The translations under genes and the position numbers were made by a program. From an uncultured Dokdonia sp. (GTDB taxonomy: Bacteria; Bacteroidota; Bacteroidia; Flavobacteriales; Flavobacteriaceae), in NCBI RefSeq assembly GCF_947492535.1, contig NZ_CANLNH010000013.1:1-64000 (forward strand): a DNA stretch of 64,000 nt, in the 5' to 3' direction. Shown piece by piece: positions 1 through 8,048 of the stretch. Each line of letters opens with the position of its first letter. Position 1 is the stretch's first letter. The notes under the pieces were generated by a model that saw only the letters and a program-made list of their open reading frames with translations, was not told where the DNA came from and searched no databases.

Positions 1-1248
1 GTAGCAGCAGACGGTACCATGGTAAGTGATCTATCAGATGACGATAGTATATTAGAAGATGATCCAACAGTAACAGAAATCTGTCAGGAAAATAGCCCTA
101 CAGATAGTATAGCTATTATTAAAGTAGGTGTATTTAATGATGAGAATGGAGATGGCTGTAGTAATATAGATGAAACAATCACATATACATTTACAGTTAC
201 AAATTGGACAAATGTTACATTGTCAAATATTACACTTACAGATCCATTTATAGCAGATATCTTATTTGTAGATGGTGATACAGACGCAGATGGCGCATTA
301 GATATAGATGAGACATGGACATACACTGGAAGTTATACAATCAATCAAGGTGATATCGATGCTGGTGAATTTGAGAATCAAGCAATTGTAGAAGGAACCG
401 CACCAGATGGAACTGTATATAGTGACTTGTCTGATGATAATAGTATCATGGAAAATGATCCAACAGTTACTGCATTATGTCAAGATCGTAGTATAAGCTT
501 AATTAAGTCTGGAATGATTATAGACTTAAATGGTGATGAATTTACAGAAGCAGGAGAGCTTATTCAGTATACGTTTAAAGTGACAAATACAGGAAATGTT
601 TCTTTATTTAATATTACGATAGATGATCCATTAGTAACTGTAGAAGGAGGACCTATTGATCTTCTTCCTGGAGAAATGGATGATACTACATTCACTGCCA
701 CATATATCTTAACAGAACAAGATATAGAAGAGTTGATTGTAATTAATCAAGCTACAGTAAGAGGATTCGATATTAATAACACGGAAGTAGAAGATATCAG
801 TGATACAGGATCTGATGTAAATGGAAACCCAATAGAAGATCCTGAAACTATAGAAACTCCAGATGATGGAAATATCGAAAATGTAAATGGAGATCCTACA
901 GATGATCCGACAGTAATTATTATTACGGGAGTACTTAATGAAGAAGATATCGAAGTATTTAATGGAGTAACACCAGACGGCGATAATTCTAATGATGTGT
1001 TTATCATACGTGGTATTGACAGATTCCCTGATAATACAGTTCAGATCTTCAACAGATGGGGTGTAGAAGTATACTTCAGAGAAGGATATTTAAATGATGC
1101 TGATGCGTTTGACGGTACTTCACAGGCAAGAGCTACCTTAAATAGAGGGAAAGAGCTTCCAGTAGGAACATACTATTACATACTTAGATATGTAAATGAT
1201 GACGGTGAGACTAGACAGCAAGCTGGGTATCTATACCTTAATAGATAA
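1..1248 (+). CDS. T9SS type B (gliding-motility C-terminal domain) surface protein, 5' partial
   Basis: C-terminal part of a large secreted adhesin-like protein. The frame is open from base 1 and the residues before the first Met (AADGT) match a later internal repeat (APDGTVYSDLSDDNS), so the true start lies outside the window. Visible parts are two or more conserved-repeat beta-sandwich modules of the DUF11/DUF7507 type (TYTFTVTNWTNVTLSNITL; IQYTFKVTNTGNVSLFNITI), linked by Asp-rich stretches. They are followed by a gliding-motility-associated C-terminal domain (GVTPDGDNSNDVF, QIFNRWGVEVY, LPVGTYYYILRY) over roughly the last 95 residues. That domain is the known type B signal for export through the type IX secretion system. 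The PorP/SprF-family gene directly downstream is the usual partner of such proteins. Ligand and role are unknown. Confidence 0.9.
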   Translation, partial: VAADGTMVSDLSDDDSILEDDPTVTEICQENSPTDSIAIIKVGVFNDENGDGCSNIDETITYTFTVTNWTNVTLSNITLTDPFIADILFVDGDTDADGALDIDETWTYTGSYTINQGDIDAGEFENQAIVEGTAPDGTVYSDLSDDNSIMENDPTVTALCQDRSISLIKSGMIIDLNGDEFTEAGELIQYTFKVTNTGNVSLFNITIDDPLVTVEGGPIDLLPGEMDDTTFTATYILTEQDIEELIVINQATVRGFDINNTEVEDISDTGSDVNGNPIEDPETIETPDDGNIENVNGDPTDDPTVIIITGVLNEEDIEVFNGVTPDGDNSNDVFIIRGIDRFPDNTVQIFNRWGVEVYFREGYLNDADAFDGTSQARATLNRGKELPVGTYYYILRYVNDDGETRQQAGYLYLNR

Positions 1249-1270
1249 TATATAAAAAAGTAAATATGGG

Positions 1271-1290
1271 TACGCTTTCGCGAAAGCGTA
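1271..1290. repeat. Palindrome TACGCTTTCGCGAAAGCGTA, copy 1
   Basis: Perfect 20-bp palindrome in the gap between the T9SS type B protein gene and the PorP/SprF gene. It is one of 13 copies of the 14-bp core in the window. No T-run follows, so a terminator role is unlikely. Confidence 0.95.
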
Positions 1291-1359
1291 CTCAACTTTA
1301 AAAAAATAAATAATCATATAAATACTATAGTAGTAAGTATTTGTAAAAGTTGTAAAAAA

Positions 1360-2301
1360 ATGAAGCATTTAACAATAGGGTGTCTTATCTATTTTGTGTT
1401 TATTACTTTCAATAGTTCGGCACAACAGGATCCTCAATATTCACAGTATATTTATAATACTGTGGCTATTAATCCGGCCTATGCTGGTAATAGAGGAGTT
1501 ACAAGTATTGTAGGTTTACATCGTAGCCAGTGGGTTGGTTTAGATGGCGCTCCTCGTACACAGAGTTTAAGTATTCATTCTCCTATTTCAGAAAGTAAAG
1601 TGGGATTAGGATTATCTATTGTAAATGACGCATTAGGACCTTCACAAGAAACCTACATTGGCGTAGATTTTAGTTATACAATCGATACTTCAGATAAAGG
1701 GAAGTTAAGTTTTGGTTTGAAAGGAGGAGGACATATTTTAGATGTAGATTTTACGAGACTAAACCTTTTTGATCCTACAGATCCACGTTTTGCTCAGAAT
1801 ATAGATAATAAGATATCCCCTGTTATTGGAGCAGGAGTATACTACCATACAGATCGTTTTTATGCTGGTTTGAGTGCTCCTAACTTAATACAGACAGATC
1901 ACTTTAATGAGAGTAACAACTCAAATGGAACAAGTTTTGTAGCTGAAGAGCGTATTAATTACTATGGTATTTTGGGATACACTTTTGATGTTTCAGATCA
2001 AGTAAAATTTAAGCCGAGCACATTAATAAAAGCAGTAGCAGGCGCTCCATTACAGGTAGATCTTACCGCCAACTTTTTATTTTTAGAGAAGCTTCATTTA
2101 GGAGCAGCTTACAGATGGGATGCAGCCTTTAGTGGTCTTGCAGGTTTCCAAGTATCAGATAGTATGCTTATAGGTCTTGCATATGATCGTGAGACAACAG
2201 ATTTAGGGAACACAACATTCAATGATGGAAGTTTTGAAATATTCTTACGTTTTGAATTATTTAACGAGTATGATAGGTTACTAACACCTAGATTCTTCTA
2301 A
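1360..2301 (+). CDS. PorP/SprF family type IX secretion system membrane protein
   Basis: Outer-membrane beta-barrel protein of the PorP/SprF family, which in Bacteroidota assists type IX secretion or anchoring of partner adhesins. The 313-residue product begins with a signal peptide ending around NSSAQQ. It then has the family hallmark QYSQYIYNTVAINPAYAGNRG, here split by the signal-cleavage region, and alternating beta-strand sequence to an aromatic C-terminus (LTPRFF). It lies 111 bp after a type B sorting-domain protein and 12 bp before an OmpA/TPR protein, the standard three-gene arrangement. Several paralogs normally occur per genome, so I do not assign it to sprF or porP. Confidence 0.92.
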   Translation: MKHLTIGCLIYFVFITFNSSAQQDPQYSQYIYNTVAINPAYAGNRGVTSIVGLHRSQWVGLDGAPRTQSLSIHSPISESKVGLGLSIVNDALGPSQETYIGVDFSYTIDTSDKGKLSFGLKGGGHILDVDFTRLNLFDPTDPRFAQNIDNKISPVIGAGVYYHTDRFYAGLSAPNLIQTDHFNESNNSNGTSFVAEERINYYGILGYTFDVSDQVKFKPSTLIKAVAGAPLQVDLTANFLFLEKLHLGAAYRWDAAFSGLAGFQVSDSMLIGLAYDRETTDLGNTTFNDGSFEIFLRFELFNEYDRLLTPRFF

Positions 2302-2313
2302 TACATTAGAACC

Positions 2314-4272
2314 ATGAAAAAATACTTTATTCTCTTATTTATTTTATCTACCCCTGTCATTACAACAGCTCAAGAAAGTAAAATTTCTAAAGGAAATAAA
2401 GGCTTTGATAATTATAATTATGTAAATGCTCAAAACGTATATCAAAAAGTAGCAGATAAAGGTTATGAATCTGCCGATTTATATAAACGATTAGGAGATA
2501 GTTACTATTTAAATGCATCCTACGAGAAAGCACAAGTCTGGTATGGAAAACTCATAGATAAGTATTCTGAAAATATAGAACCAGAAACTTACTTTAGATA
2601 TGCTATTTCACTTAAAGGAACTAAAGATTATAGACGTTCTGATGAGATTATGACTCGTTTTAAAGAATTAAATAAAAACGATAAAAGAGCGCAACTTTTT
2701 AATGATAATCCAGATTATTTAAGAACGATAGATAAATACAAGGATACTTATAAAGTAACAGAGACCTCTATAAATTCTGGATATTCTGATTTTGGTCCCG
2801 CTTTTTATAATGACAAGCTTATCTTTTCTTCTGCAAAAGATACTGGAGCTTTTGTTAAAAGAATACATGCATGGAATGGACAACCTTTCTTAGACCTTTA
2901 TGAAGTGTCTTTAGAATTAGTTTCTAACGAAGAAGTAACTTCTAGAAATACAAAGAAATTTAATAAAAGTATTAATAGTCCTTTTCATGAAAGCACACCT
3001 ACATTTACAAAAGATGGAAATACGGTCTATTTTACCAGAAATAACTATAACAATGGGGTGTATAGAGATGATATTGATGGGACTAATAAATTAAAAATTT
3101 ATAAAGCGACTAAAGATGATAAAGGTAGATGGATTAATGTAGAAGAACTTCCTTTTTCTAGTGATGATTATACCATCGCACATCCTGCATTGAGTCCAGA
3201 TGAAAAAAGACTATATTTTTCTTCCGATATGCCAGGTACATTTGGGGATGCAGATCTTTGGTATGTTACTATAGAAGATAGTGGTACGTTTAGTGCTCCA
3301 GTAAATTTAGGAAATGAAATTAATACAGAAGGAAGAGAATCTTATCCTTTTATTAGTAATGAAAATCATCTGTATTTTGCTTCAACGGGGCACATTGGTT
3401 TAGGTGGGTTAGATATCTTTAAAACTACCATTGGAAACAATGGAGAAGTCTCAGATATTATAAATCTTGGCGAACCTGTAAATACAGCTAGTGATGATTT
3501 TTCTTTTATAATTAATACAGCCTCAAATGTTGGATTTTTATCATCAAATAGAAATAATGAAGCAGGGAATGATGATATCTATATGCTGGAACGTATTAAA
3601 ACTCCGCCACCACCATGTATTATCACACTAAATGGCCTTGTAACAGATAAAGACACAGGAGAAAAGTTAAGCAATGCTACAGTAACGTTATACGATACAA
3701 ATAAGAATGTATTCGGAACCTCTGTGACAGATGCTAGCGCTACATTTTCTTTTGATCCTAGTTGCGATAAAGAAATGCTTGTAAGAGCAGAAAAAGAAGG
3801 ATATATTCCTGAAGAAAAAATAATTACAATTCCTACTACCTCAGCAGAACTCGAGGCTTTATTACAATTAGAAAAGAAAGACAAACCACTAGAACCAGGG
3901 AAAAATCTATCTGATATTTTAAATTTGAATCCTATTTATTTCGATTTTGATAGATTTAATATACGACCAGATGCAGCCGAAGAATTAGCAAAAGTCCTCG
4001 TTGTACTAGAAGAAAATCCAACAATGCGTATCGATGTGAGATCACATACAGATAGTAGAGGTAATGATTCCTACAATCAAAGGCTATCACAAAACAGAAA
4101 TGATGCAACGATACAATGGCTCATAGATAAAGGAATCAGTAGATCACGTTTAACAGGAAGAGGATACGGGGAATCAAGTCCTGTAAATGAATGTACAAAT
4201 AATGTTGCGTGCAGTGAAGCTGCACATCAAGATAATAGGCGTAGTGAATTTATTATATTGGGGGATAGATAA
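2314..4272 (+). CDS. TPR / beta-propeller / CarboxypepD-reg / OmpA protein (PorE-like)
   Basis: Periplasmic, probably peptidoglycan-binding protein of 652 residues. Order of parts: signal peptide (1-19, ending TTAQ), TPR-like helical repeats (about 25-120), PD40/WD40-like propeller repeats (about 150-430; e.g. AHPALSPDEKRLYFSSD), a carboxypeptidase-regulatory-like beta domain (about 440-515; LNGLVTDKDTGEKLSNATV) and a C-terminal OmpA domain (about 535-650; YFDFDRFNIRPDAAEEL, then RSHTDSRGNDSYNQRLS). This architecture matches the PorE-type T9SS accessory protein linking the secretion apparatus to the cell wall. It is probably co-transcribed with the PorP/SprF gene 12 bp upstream, and a terminator follows directly. 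Confidence 0.88.
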   Translation: MKKYFILLFILSTPVITTAQESKISKGNKGFDNYNYVNAQNVYQKVADKGYESADLYKRLGDSYYLNASYEKAQVWYGKLIDKYSENIEPETYFRYAISLKGTKDYRRSDEIMTRFKELNKNDKRAQLFNDNPDYLRTIDKYKDTYKVTETSINSGYSDFGPAFYNDKLIFSSAKDTGAFVKRIHAWNGQPFLDLYEVSLELVSNEEVTSRNTKKFNKSINSPFHESTPTFTKDGNTVYFTRNNYNNGVYRDDIDGTNKLKIYKATKDDKGRWINVEELPFSSDDYTIAHPALSPDEKRLYFSSDMPGTFGDADLWYVTIEDSGTFSAPVNLGNEINTEGRESYPFISNENHLYFASTGHIGLGGLDIFKTTIGNNGEVSDIINLGEPVNTASDDFSFIINTASNVGFLSSNRNNEAGNDDIYMLERIKTPPPPCIITLNGLVTDKDTGEKLSNATVTLYDTNKNVFGTSVTDASATFSFDPSCDKEMLVRAEKEGYIPEEKIITIPTTSAELEALLQLEKKDKPLEPGKNLSDILNLNPIYFDFDRFNIRPDAAEELAKVLVVLEENPTMRIDVRSHTDSRGNDSYNQRLSQNRNDATIQWLIDKGISRSRLTGRGYGESSPVNECTNNVACSEAAHQDNRRSEFIILGDR

Positions 4273-4293
4273 AGCTTATTTACGTCTATTTTT

Positions 4294-4323
4294 AAAAGCG
4301 CTCTTATTAAGGGCGCTTTTTTT
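4294..4323 (+). terminator. Rho-independent terminator after OmpA gene
   Basis: Stem AAAAGCGCTC / GGGCGCTTTT with a short TTATTAA-type loop, followed by a T-run, 21 bp after the stop codon. Confidence 0.85.
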
Positions 4324-4361
4324 GTATAATAAAACACCTATTTTGTACTTTTACATGGAAT

Positions 4362-4880
4362 ATGAAAGAAGAACTCGTAATCCTAGTAGATGAGCAGGAT
4401 AATCAAATAGGCTTAATGCCAAAAATGGAAGCCCACGAAAAAGCAATACTTCATCGCGCTTTTTCCGTTTTTATATTTAATGATAAAAACGAATTGATGC
4501 TTCAACAAAGAGCCCTACATAAATATCATTCTCCCGGACTGTGGACCAACACGTGTTGTAGTCACCAAAGAGATGGAGAAGATAATATAGCAGCAGGAAC
4601 CCGAAGATTGCAAGAAGAGATGGGATTTGTAGTGCCGCTTAAAGAAACAACCTCTTTTATTTATAAAGCTCCTTTTGATAATGGTCTTACAGAACATGAA
4701 CTTGATCATATTTTAATTGGATCTTATAATGGAGAACCAGAAATTAACGAAGATGAAGTTGCTTCTTGGAAATGGATGCCATTAGAACAGGTAAAGGATG
4801 ATATTCAAGAACATCCTGAAGAATACACAGCATGGTTTAAAATTATTTTTGAACGATTTTATTCCCACTTGGAATCATGA
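4362..4880 (+). CDS. idi: Isopentenyl-diphosphate delta-isomerase, type 1
   Basis: Interconverts IPP and DMAPP for isoprenoid synthesis in the cytoplasm. The 172-residue Nudix-fold protein shows the type 1 signatures: QQRALHKYHSPGLWTNTCCSH (catalytic Cys at 65/66 and metal-binding His68) and RRLQEEMGF (acidic pair at 85-86). Its length matches bacterial Idi. A Bacteroidota-type -7 box (TACTTTTA, 4346-4353) with TTTG 21 bp upstream precedes the ATG closely. The stop overlaps the start of the next gene (ATGA), so the two are translationally coupled. Confidence 0.95.
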   Translation: MKEELVILVDEQDNQIGLMPKMEAHEKAILHRAFSVFIFNDKNELMLQQRALHKYHSPGLWTNTCCSHQRDGEDNIAAGTRRLQEEMGFVVPLKETTSFIYKAPFDNGLTEHELDHILIGSYNGEPEINEDEVASWKWMPLEQVKDDIQEHPEEYTAWFKIIFERFYSHLES

Positions 4881-5287
4881 AAATTACAGTAAATAGACGC
4901 GCACATTTTAATGCAGCCCATAGACTGTATCGAAAAGAATGGGATGACGAAACCAATGAAGCTATTTTTGGAAAATGTAGTAACCCTCATTATCATGGTC
5001 ATAATTATGACCTCATCGTAGGTATTACAGGAGAGATTGATCGAGAAACTGGTTATTTAATAGATTTAAAAATTGTTAAAGATCTCATTAAATCTGAAGT
5101 AGAAAATGCTTTCGACCATAAGAACTTAAACCTAGAAGTTCCAGAATTTAAAGACTTAAATCCTACTGCCGAAAACATCGCTGTTGTGATTTATAATAAA
5201 ATGAAGCCAATGCTAGATCCTAAATTTGATCTTACTATTACATTATACGAAACACCTCGTAACTTTGTAATATATAAAGGTGAGTAA
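4877..5287 (+). CDS. queD: 6-carboxytetrahydropterin synthase (QueD/PTPS family)
   Basis: Converts dihydroneopterin triphosphate to 6-carboxytetrahydropterin, the first committed step toward queuosine and other 7-deazaguanines. The 136-residue protein has the zinc ligands H15 (FNAAHRLY), H40 and H42 (NPHYHGHNY) and the catalytic Cys34 (FGKCSNP). The glutamate near the C-terminus (LTITLYETPRNF) fits substrate binding. The start is fixed by the 4-bp ATGA overlap with idi. No other queuosine gene is visible, so a role in a different pterin pathway cannot be excluded. Confidence 0.9.
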   Translation: MKITVNRRAHFNAAHRLYRKEWDDETNEAIFGKCSNPHYHGHNYDLIVGITGEIDRETGYLIDLKIVKDLIKSEVENAFDHKNLNLEVPEFKDLNPTAENIAVVIYNKMKPMLDPKFDLTITLYETPRNFVIYKGE

Positions 5288-5419
5288 GCAAAGAATCAGT
5301 ATCTTTTTTAATCTAAAAATAAAGATAATCAGGATGTTAACTTACACGCTAGAATTGGAAAACAACTAATAGTTGTTTATTTTTATTCAAAAGTACTCCA
5401 AATCATAAACAACGATCTG

Positions 5420-6394
5420 ATGAACGTAACTAATTGGTATCCTATTCAATGTAAGCCTATTCTCAAAGAAAAAATATGGGGAGGTCAACAACTCAAGACA
5501 TTTTTGTCTAAAACAGATGAAGATTTGCCTTTCGGCGAAAGTTGGGAAATTGCAGATTTACCTAACGGACAAAGTATCGTTACTAATGGAGAATTAAAAG
5601 GAAAAACATTAGGTGAAGTGATGTCCGCTTTCGCGAAAGCGGTCTTAGGAACTTCTGTAGTAGAAAGATTTGGAGAAAACTTCCCATTACTTATTAAATA
5701 TATAGATGCTGCAGATGATTTATCTGTCCAGTTACATCCAGACGATGCACTTGCTGAAAAACTGCATAATGGCAAAGGAAAAACAGAAATGTGGTATATC
5801 CTTAAAGCAGATCCAGGTGCACAGCTTATAGTTGGTTTTGATGGAGTGATGACTCAAGAAAAATTTGATGAGTCTGTTGCTAATGGAACTGTAAATGACA
5901 ACCTTCAATATCTAGATGTAAAAGCCGGAGATTCTTTTTTTATAAGTGCAGGGTTGATACATGCCATAGGGAAGGGGATTGTGCTAGCAGAAATCCAGCA
6001 AACATCAGATATCACGTATCGTGTATTTGATTATAATCGTAAACAATCTGACGGAACTTTACGTGATTTACATATAGATCATGCACGTAAAGCATTAAAC
6101 TATACAAATCCTGAAGGATATATTTTAAAACATAACCCGACAACTATTGGGGCACAAGTTTTAAAACATTGTCCATTTTTTAAAACAGACATTACGTTAC
6201 TAGGTGCATCTTCATATTCTATAGACCGTACAGATAGTTTTACGGTACTTATGATGGTAGCTGGAAAAATGGTATGTACACATCAAGAAGAAACGTATCA
6301 ACTAAAGTTAGGAGAAACACTTCTCATCCCAGCAGATTGCACATCTGTTACAGTAGAAGGTACAGATGCTAAATTTCTTGAAGTTTATCTGTAA
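5420..6394 (+). CDS. manA: Mannose-6-phosphate isomerase, class I
   Basis: Zinc enzyme interconverting mannose-6-phosphate and fructose-6-phosphate, feeding GDP-sugar and polysaccharide synthesis. The 324-residue protein has the cupin-type metal site: Q104 and H106 in SVQLHPDDA, E123 in GKTEMWYIL, and the later helix/loop SFFISAGLIHAIGKGI. The length fits the short Firmicutes/Bacteroidota class. Residues 69-74 (SAFAKA) are encoded by an in-frame copy of the window-wide palindrome (5625-5642), in a loop before the metal-binding motif. Confidence 0.93.
   Translation: MNVTNWYPIQCKPILKEKIWGGQQLKTFLSKTDEDLPFGESWEIADLPNGQSIVTNGELKGKTLGEVMSAFAKAVLGTSVVERFGENFPLLIKYIDAADDLSVQLHPDDALAEKLHNGKGKTEMWYILKADPGAQLIVGFDGVMTQEKFDESVANGTVNDNLQYLDVKAGDSFFISAGLIHAIGKGIVLAEIQQTSDITYRVFDYNRKQSDGTLRDLHIDHARKALNYTNPEGYILKHNPTTIGAQVLKHCPFFKTDITLLGASSYSIDRTDSFTVLMMVAGKMVCTHQEETYQLKLGETLLIPADCTSVTVEGTDAKFLEVYL
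5625..5642. repeat. Palindrome copy 2, inside manA
   Basis: CCGCTTTCGCGAAAGCGG lies in the manA reading frame and encodes SAFAKAV. Perfect 18-bp palindrome with the core shared by the family. Confidence 0.95.
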
Positions 6395-6411
6395 AACGCT
6401 TTAAATTATCT

Positions 6412-6419
6412 TAATTTTG
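6412..6419 (+). promoter_or_regulatory. Bacteroidota -7 box (TAATTTTG)
   Basis: TAATTTTG followed by C, 17 bp upstream of the 6436 ATG. It matches the TAnnTTTG consensus, but no convincing -33 TTG is seen at the right distance, so the call is moderate. Confidence 0.5.
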
Positions 6420-6435
6420 CACCAAATAATAGATT

Positions 6436-6702
6436 ATGGCAAATATTAGAGATTTAAAGAAAGACATCAATTTTGTATTAGGAGATATCATAGACGCTGT
6501 ATACGTTTGGGAAGCACTTAATCCAGAAGGTGATGCATCAAAAGGGGAAGCAGTAATTGATGATGCGATTGGAACATTTGACGCACTTATCGAAAAAGTG
6601 AATGACAGAAAAGTAGAGGATAGAAAAAAACATTTAAGAGCGGTTCGTGCTGAACTTGAGGAAAAAGCAACGGGTCTTGTAGATCGTATCAATAAATTGT
6701 AA
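6436..6702 (+). CDS. Conserved small helical protein, function unknown
   Basis: 88-residue soluble protein, highly charged and predicted largely alpha-helical (DLKKDINFVLGDIIDAVYVW; KKHLRAVRAELEEKATGLVDRI). There is no signal peptide or membrane segment. Proteins like this are common in Flavobacteriia, but I know of no assigned function. It has its own -7 box (TAATTTTG) and sits just upstream of the tRNA-Thr promoter. The start is the only ATG at a sensible distance from that promoter. Confidence 0.75.
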   Translation: MANIRDLKKDINFVLGDIIDAVYVWEALNPEGDASKGEAVIDDAIGTFDALIEKVNDRKVEDRKKHLRAVRAELEEKATGLVDRINKL

Positions 6703-6721
6703 AAATTTTTTAAAAAAGTTG

Positions 6722-6751
6722 TTGCAAATATGAGATTCTATTTTATATTTG
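6722..6751 (+). promoter_or_regulatory. tRNA-Thr promoter
   Basis: TTG at 6722-6724, a 19-nt spacer, then TATATTTG at 6744-6751. This fits the Bacteroidota sigma-ABfr consensus (TTG, about 19, TAnnTTTG). The tRNA starts 11 nt downstream. Confidence 0.8.
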
Positions 6752-6761
6752 CAGCCGCAAT

Positions 6762-6835
6762 GCCGATGTAGCTCAGCTGGCTAGAGCAGCTGATTTGTAA
6801 TCAGCAGGTCGTGGGTTCGAGTCCCTCCATCGGCT
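6762..6835 (+). tRNA. tRNA-Thr(TGT)
   Basis: 74 nt including the discriminator base, with CCA not encoded. Acceptor stem GCCGATG/CATCGGC, D-arm GCTCAGCTGGCTAGAGC, anticodon arm GCTGA-TTTGTAA-TCAGC giving anticodon TGT (reads ACA), and T-loop TTCGAGT. One T-T mismatch sits in the T-stem (GTGGG/CCCTC). The 3' 20 bp are repeated 122 bp downstream. Confidence 0.95.
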
Positions 6836-6838
6836 CTT
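6819..6838. repeat. tRNA-Thr 3'-end direct repeat, left copy
   Basis: GAGTCCCTCCATCGGCTCTT. The first copy forms the 3' end of tRNA-Thr. The identical 20-mer recurs at 6941-6960 and is again followed by an AAGCTTCTCA...TGAGAGGC terminator. Such duplications of a tRNA 3' end are typical of attL/attR pairs. Confidence 0.9.
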
Positions 6839-6841
6839 CAA

Positions 6842-6869
6842 AAGCTTCTCAATTCTGAGAGGCTTTTTT
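6842..6869 (+). terminator. Terminator of tRNA-Thr
   Basis: Hairpin AGCTTCTCA / TGAGAGGCT with an ATTC-type loop and a T6 run, directly after the tRNA. A second version of the same hairpin lies at 6965-6992. Confidence 0.85.
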
Positions 6870-6922
6870 GTTTTCAAAATGTTTCATTATTTCAAATAAA
6901 ATGAGAGGGACGAGAAGTTTAT

Positions 6923-6941
6923 CCTGAGCGTAGTCGAAGGG
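6923..6941. repeat. CCTGAGCGTAGTCGAAGG-type repeat
   Basis: A half-palindrome of the CTGAG...GTCGAAG family that also occurs as a full inverted repeat inside hisA (30303-30343) and in degenerate form in hisH (28974-28995). It lies between the two tRNA 3'-end copies. Confidence 0.7.
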
Positions 6942-6960
6942 AGTCCCTCCATCGGCTCTT
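6941..6960. repeat. tRNA-Thr 3'-end direct repeat, right copy
   Basis: Perfect second copy of the 20-bp tRNA 3' end with no tRNA body attached, so it is not a second tRNA gene. Confidence 0.9.
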
Positions 6961-6964
6961 TGTA

Positions 6965-6992
6965 AAGCTTCTCAGAAATGAGAGGCTTTTTT
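6965..6992 (+). terminator. Duplicated terminator hairpin
   Basis: AAGCTTCTCA-GAAA-TGAGAGGCTTTTTT, a variant copy of the tRNA-Thr terminator differing mainly in the loop. It is part of the same duplication. Confidence 0.75.
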
Positions 6993-7028
6993 GTTTTATA
7001 TAAAGTCCCTCACGACCTTAAGGTGGGT

Positions 7029-7078
7029 GATCGTATTCTAAAAAGTGTAGCTTTCAGCACACTTTTTAGAATACGATC
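7029..7078. repeat. 20-bp perfect inverted repeat (GATCGTATTCTAAAAAGTGT)
   Basis: Arms 7029-7048 and 7059-7078 are exact reverse complements with a 10-nt loop (AGCTTTCAGC). A related palindrome lies at 7147-7166. There is no coding potential in the surrounding 6.99-7.3 kb. Confidence 0.9.
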
Positions 7079-7146
7079 GTTCTTGCGGTTATCACCGGCT
7101 TTTATAATATATATTATTTTCTATGGATACCTTGTATAACAGCTTT

Positions 7147-7166
7147 TAGAATACGATCGTATTCTA
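7147..7166. repeat. Palindrome TAGAATACGATCGTATTCTA
   Basis: Perfect 20-bp palindrome built from the same GATCGTATTCTA unit as the inverted repeat at 7029-7078, joined head to head without a loop. Confidence 0.9.
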
Positions 7167-7314
7167 GAGATACATCATCAGTTTTTACTAATGTATGCAG
7201 CTTCCTGAGTATACTTTGTATAGTGTGTTTTCTTAGATTAAGATTATTTTAAATCTCCTAAAAAGTTATTTTTTTTTCATTAATTAGCAATTCTTAATAT
7301 TTAGCTAACTATTT

Positions 7315-7851
7315 ATGAAGAATATATTTTATGCTTTAATTTTCTTAGGAAGTTTACTAGTAAATGCACAAGAAACTCCCGTTAACCCAGATCCATTTGT
7401 AAAAGATGAAGATGCTATATTTTTACTTAAAAGTAAAACTACAGATGTAGGTGTCTGGTTGGATCCTACAGAGTGGAGTTATCAAAAAGCAAAAGATAAC
7501 CCAGATGCAGAATATGAACTTCAATTGAAAGGAGAAGATTTATATGGGATGATTATCTCAGAAACATTAGAGATTCCTACAGAAAATTTAAAAGAGATTG
7601 CTTTAGAAAATGGGAGGGAAGTAGCACCAGATTTAGAAGTTGTACAAGAAGAATATAGAACTGTAAATGGACAGAAAGTATTATTTTTACAACTTAATGG
7701 AACTCTACAAGGGATCAAATTTACCTATTATGGGTATTACTACTCGAGTCCAGAGGGTACTGTACAATTTATAACTTATACATCACAAGGTCTTTTAAAA
7801 TCTTATATAGAAGACTGTGAGAATATTTTAAATGGACTTGTGAAATTATAA
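7315..7851 (+). CDS. Secreted protein of unknown function
   Basis: 178-residue exported protein with an N-terminal signal peptide (MKNIFYALIFLGSLLVNAQ). The mature part mixes charged helices with beta-strand sequence toward the C-terminus (KVLFLQLNGTLQGIKFTYYGYYY; GTVQFITYTS). I recognise no enzymatic motif. The latter half resembles small Flavobacteriia periplasmic proteins that follow stress or surface genes, but I assign no function. It stands alone between the repeat cluster and a hairpin at 7897-7930. Confidence 0.75.
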   Translation: MKNIFYALIFLGSLLVNAQETPVNPDPFVKDEDAIFLLKSKTTDVGVWLDPTEWSYQKAKDNPDAEYELQLKGEDLYGMIISETLEIPTENLKEIALENGREVAPDLEVVQEEYRTVNGQKVLFLQLNGTLQGIKFTYYGYYYSSPEGTVQFITYTSQGLLKSYIEDCENILNGLVKL

Positions 7852-7896
7852 TTATCACAATATATTAACGTAAATAACCAACCTAACCAACTAGGT

Positions 7897-7930
7897 AATT
7901 CCCCATCTTAACATACGTAGATGGGGAATT
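7897..7930. terminator. Hairpin after the secreted protein gene
   Basis: 12-bp perfect stem AATTCCCCATCT / AGATGGGGAATT with a 10-nt loop, 46 bp after the stop codon. The following T-run is weak, so it is a likely but imperfect terminator. It may serve convergent genes on both strands. Confidence 0.6.
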
Positions 7931-8048
7931 TATGTATATGCTTAATTTAGATACTGTGTAAAGTCATCTACATTTATAGAAACATAGTTACAACCTACAT
8001 TTTGATCTCTAAATGGTCTGGCTATGATTAAGTTTTCGTATAATATAT

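Noticed and set aside
6941-6992. Possible second tRNA after tRNA-Thr
   Set aside because: Only the 3' 20 bp of the tRNA are repeated; there is no acceptor 5' strand, D-arm or anticodon arm.
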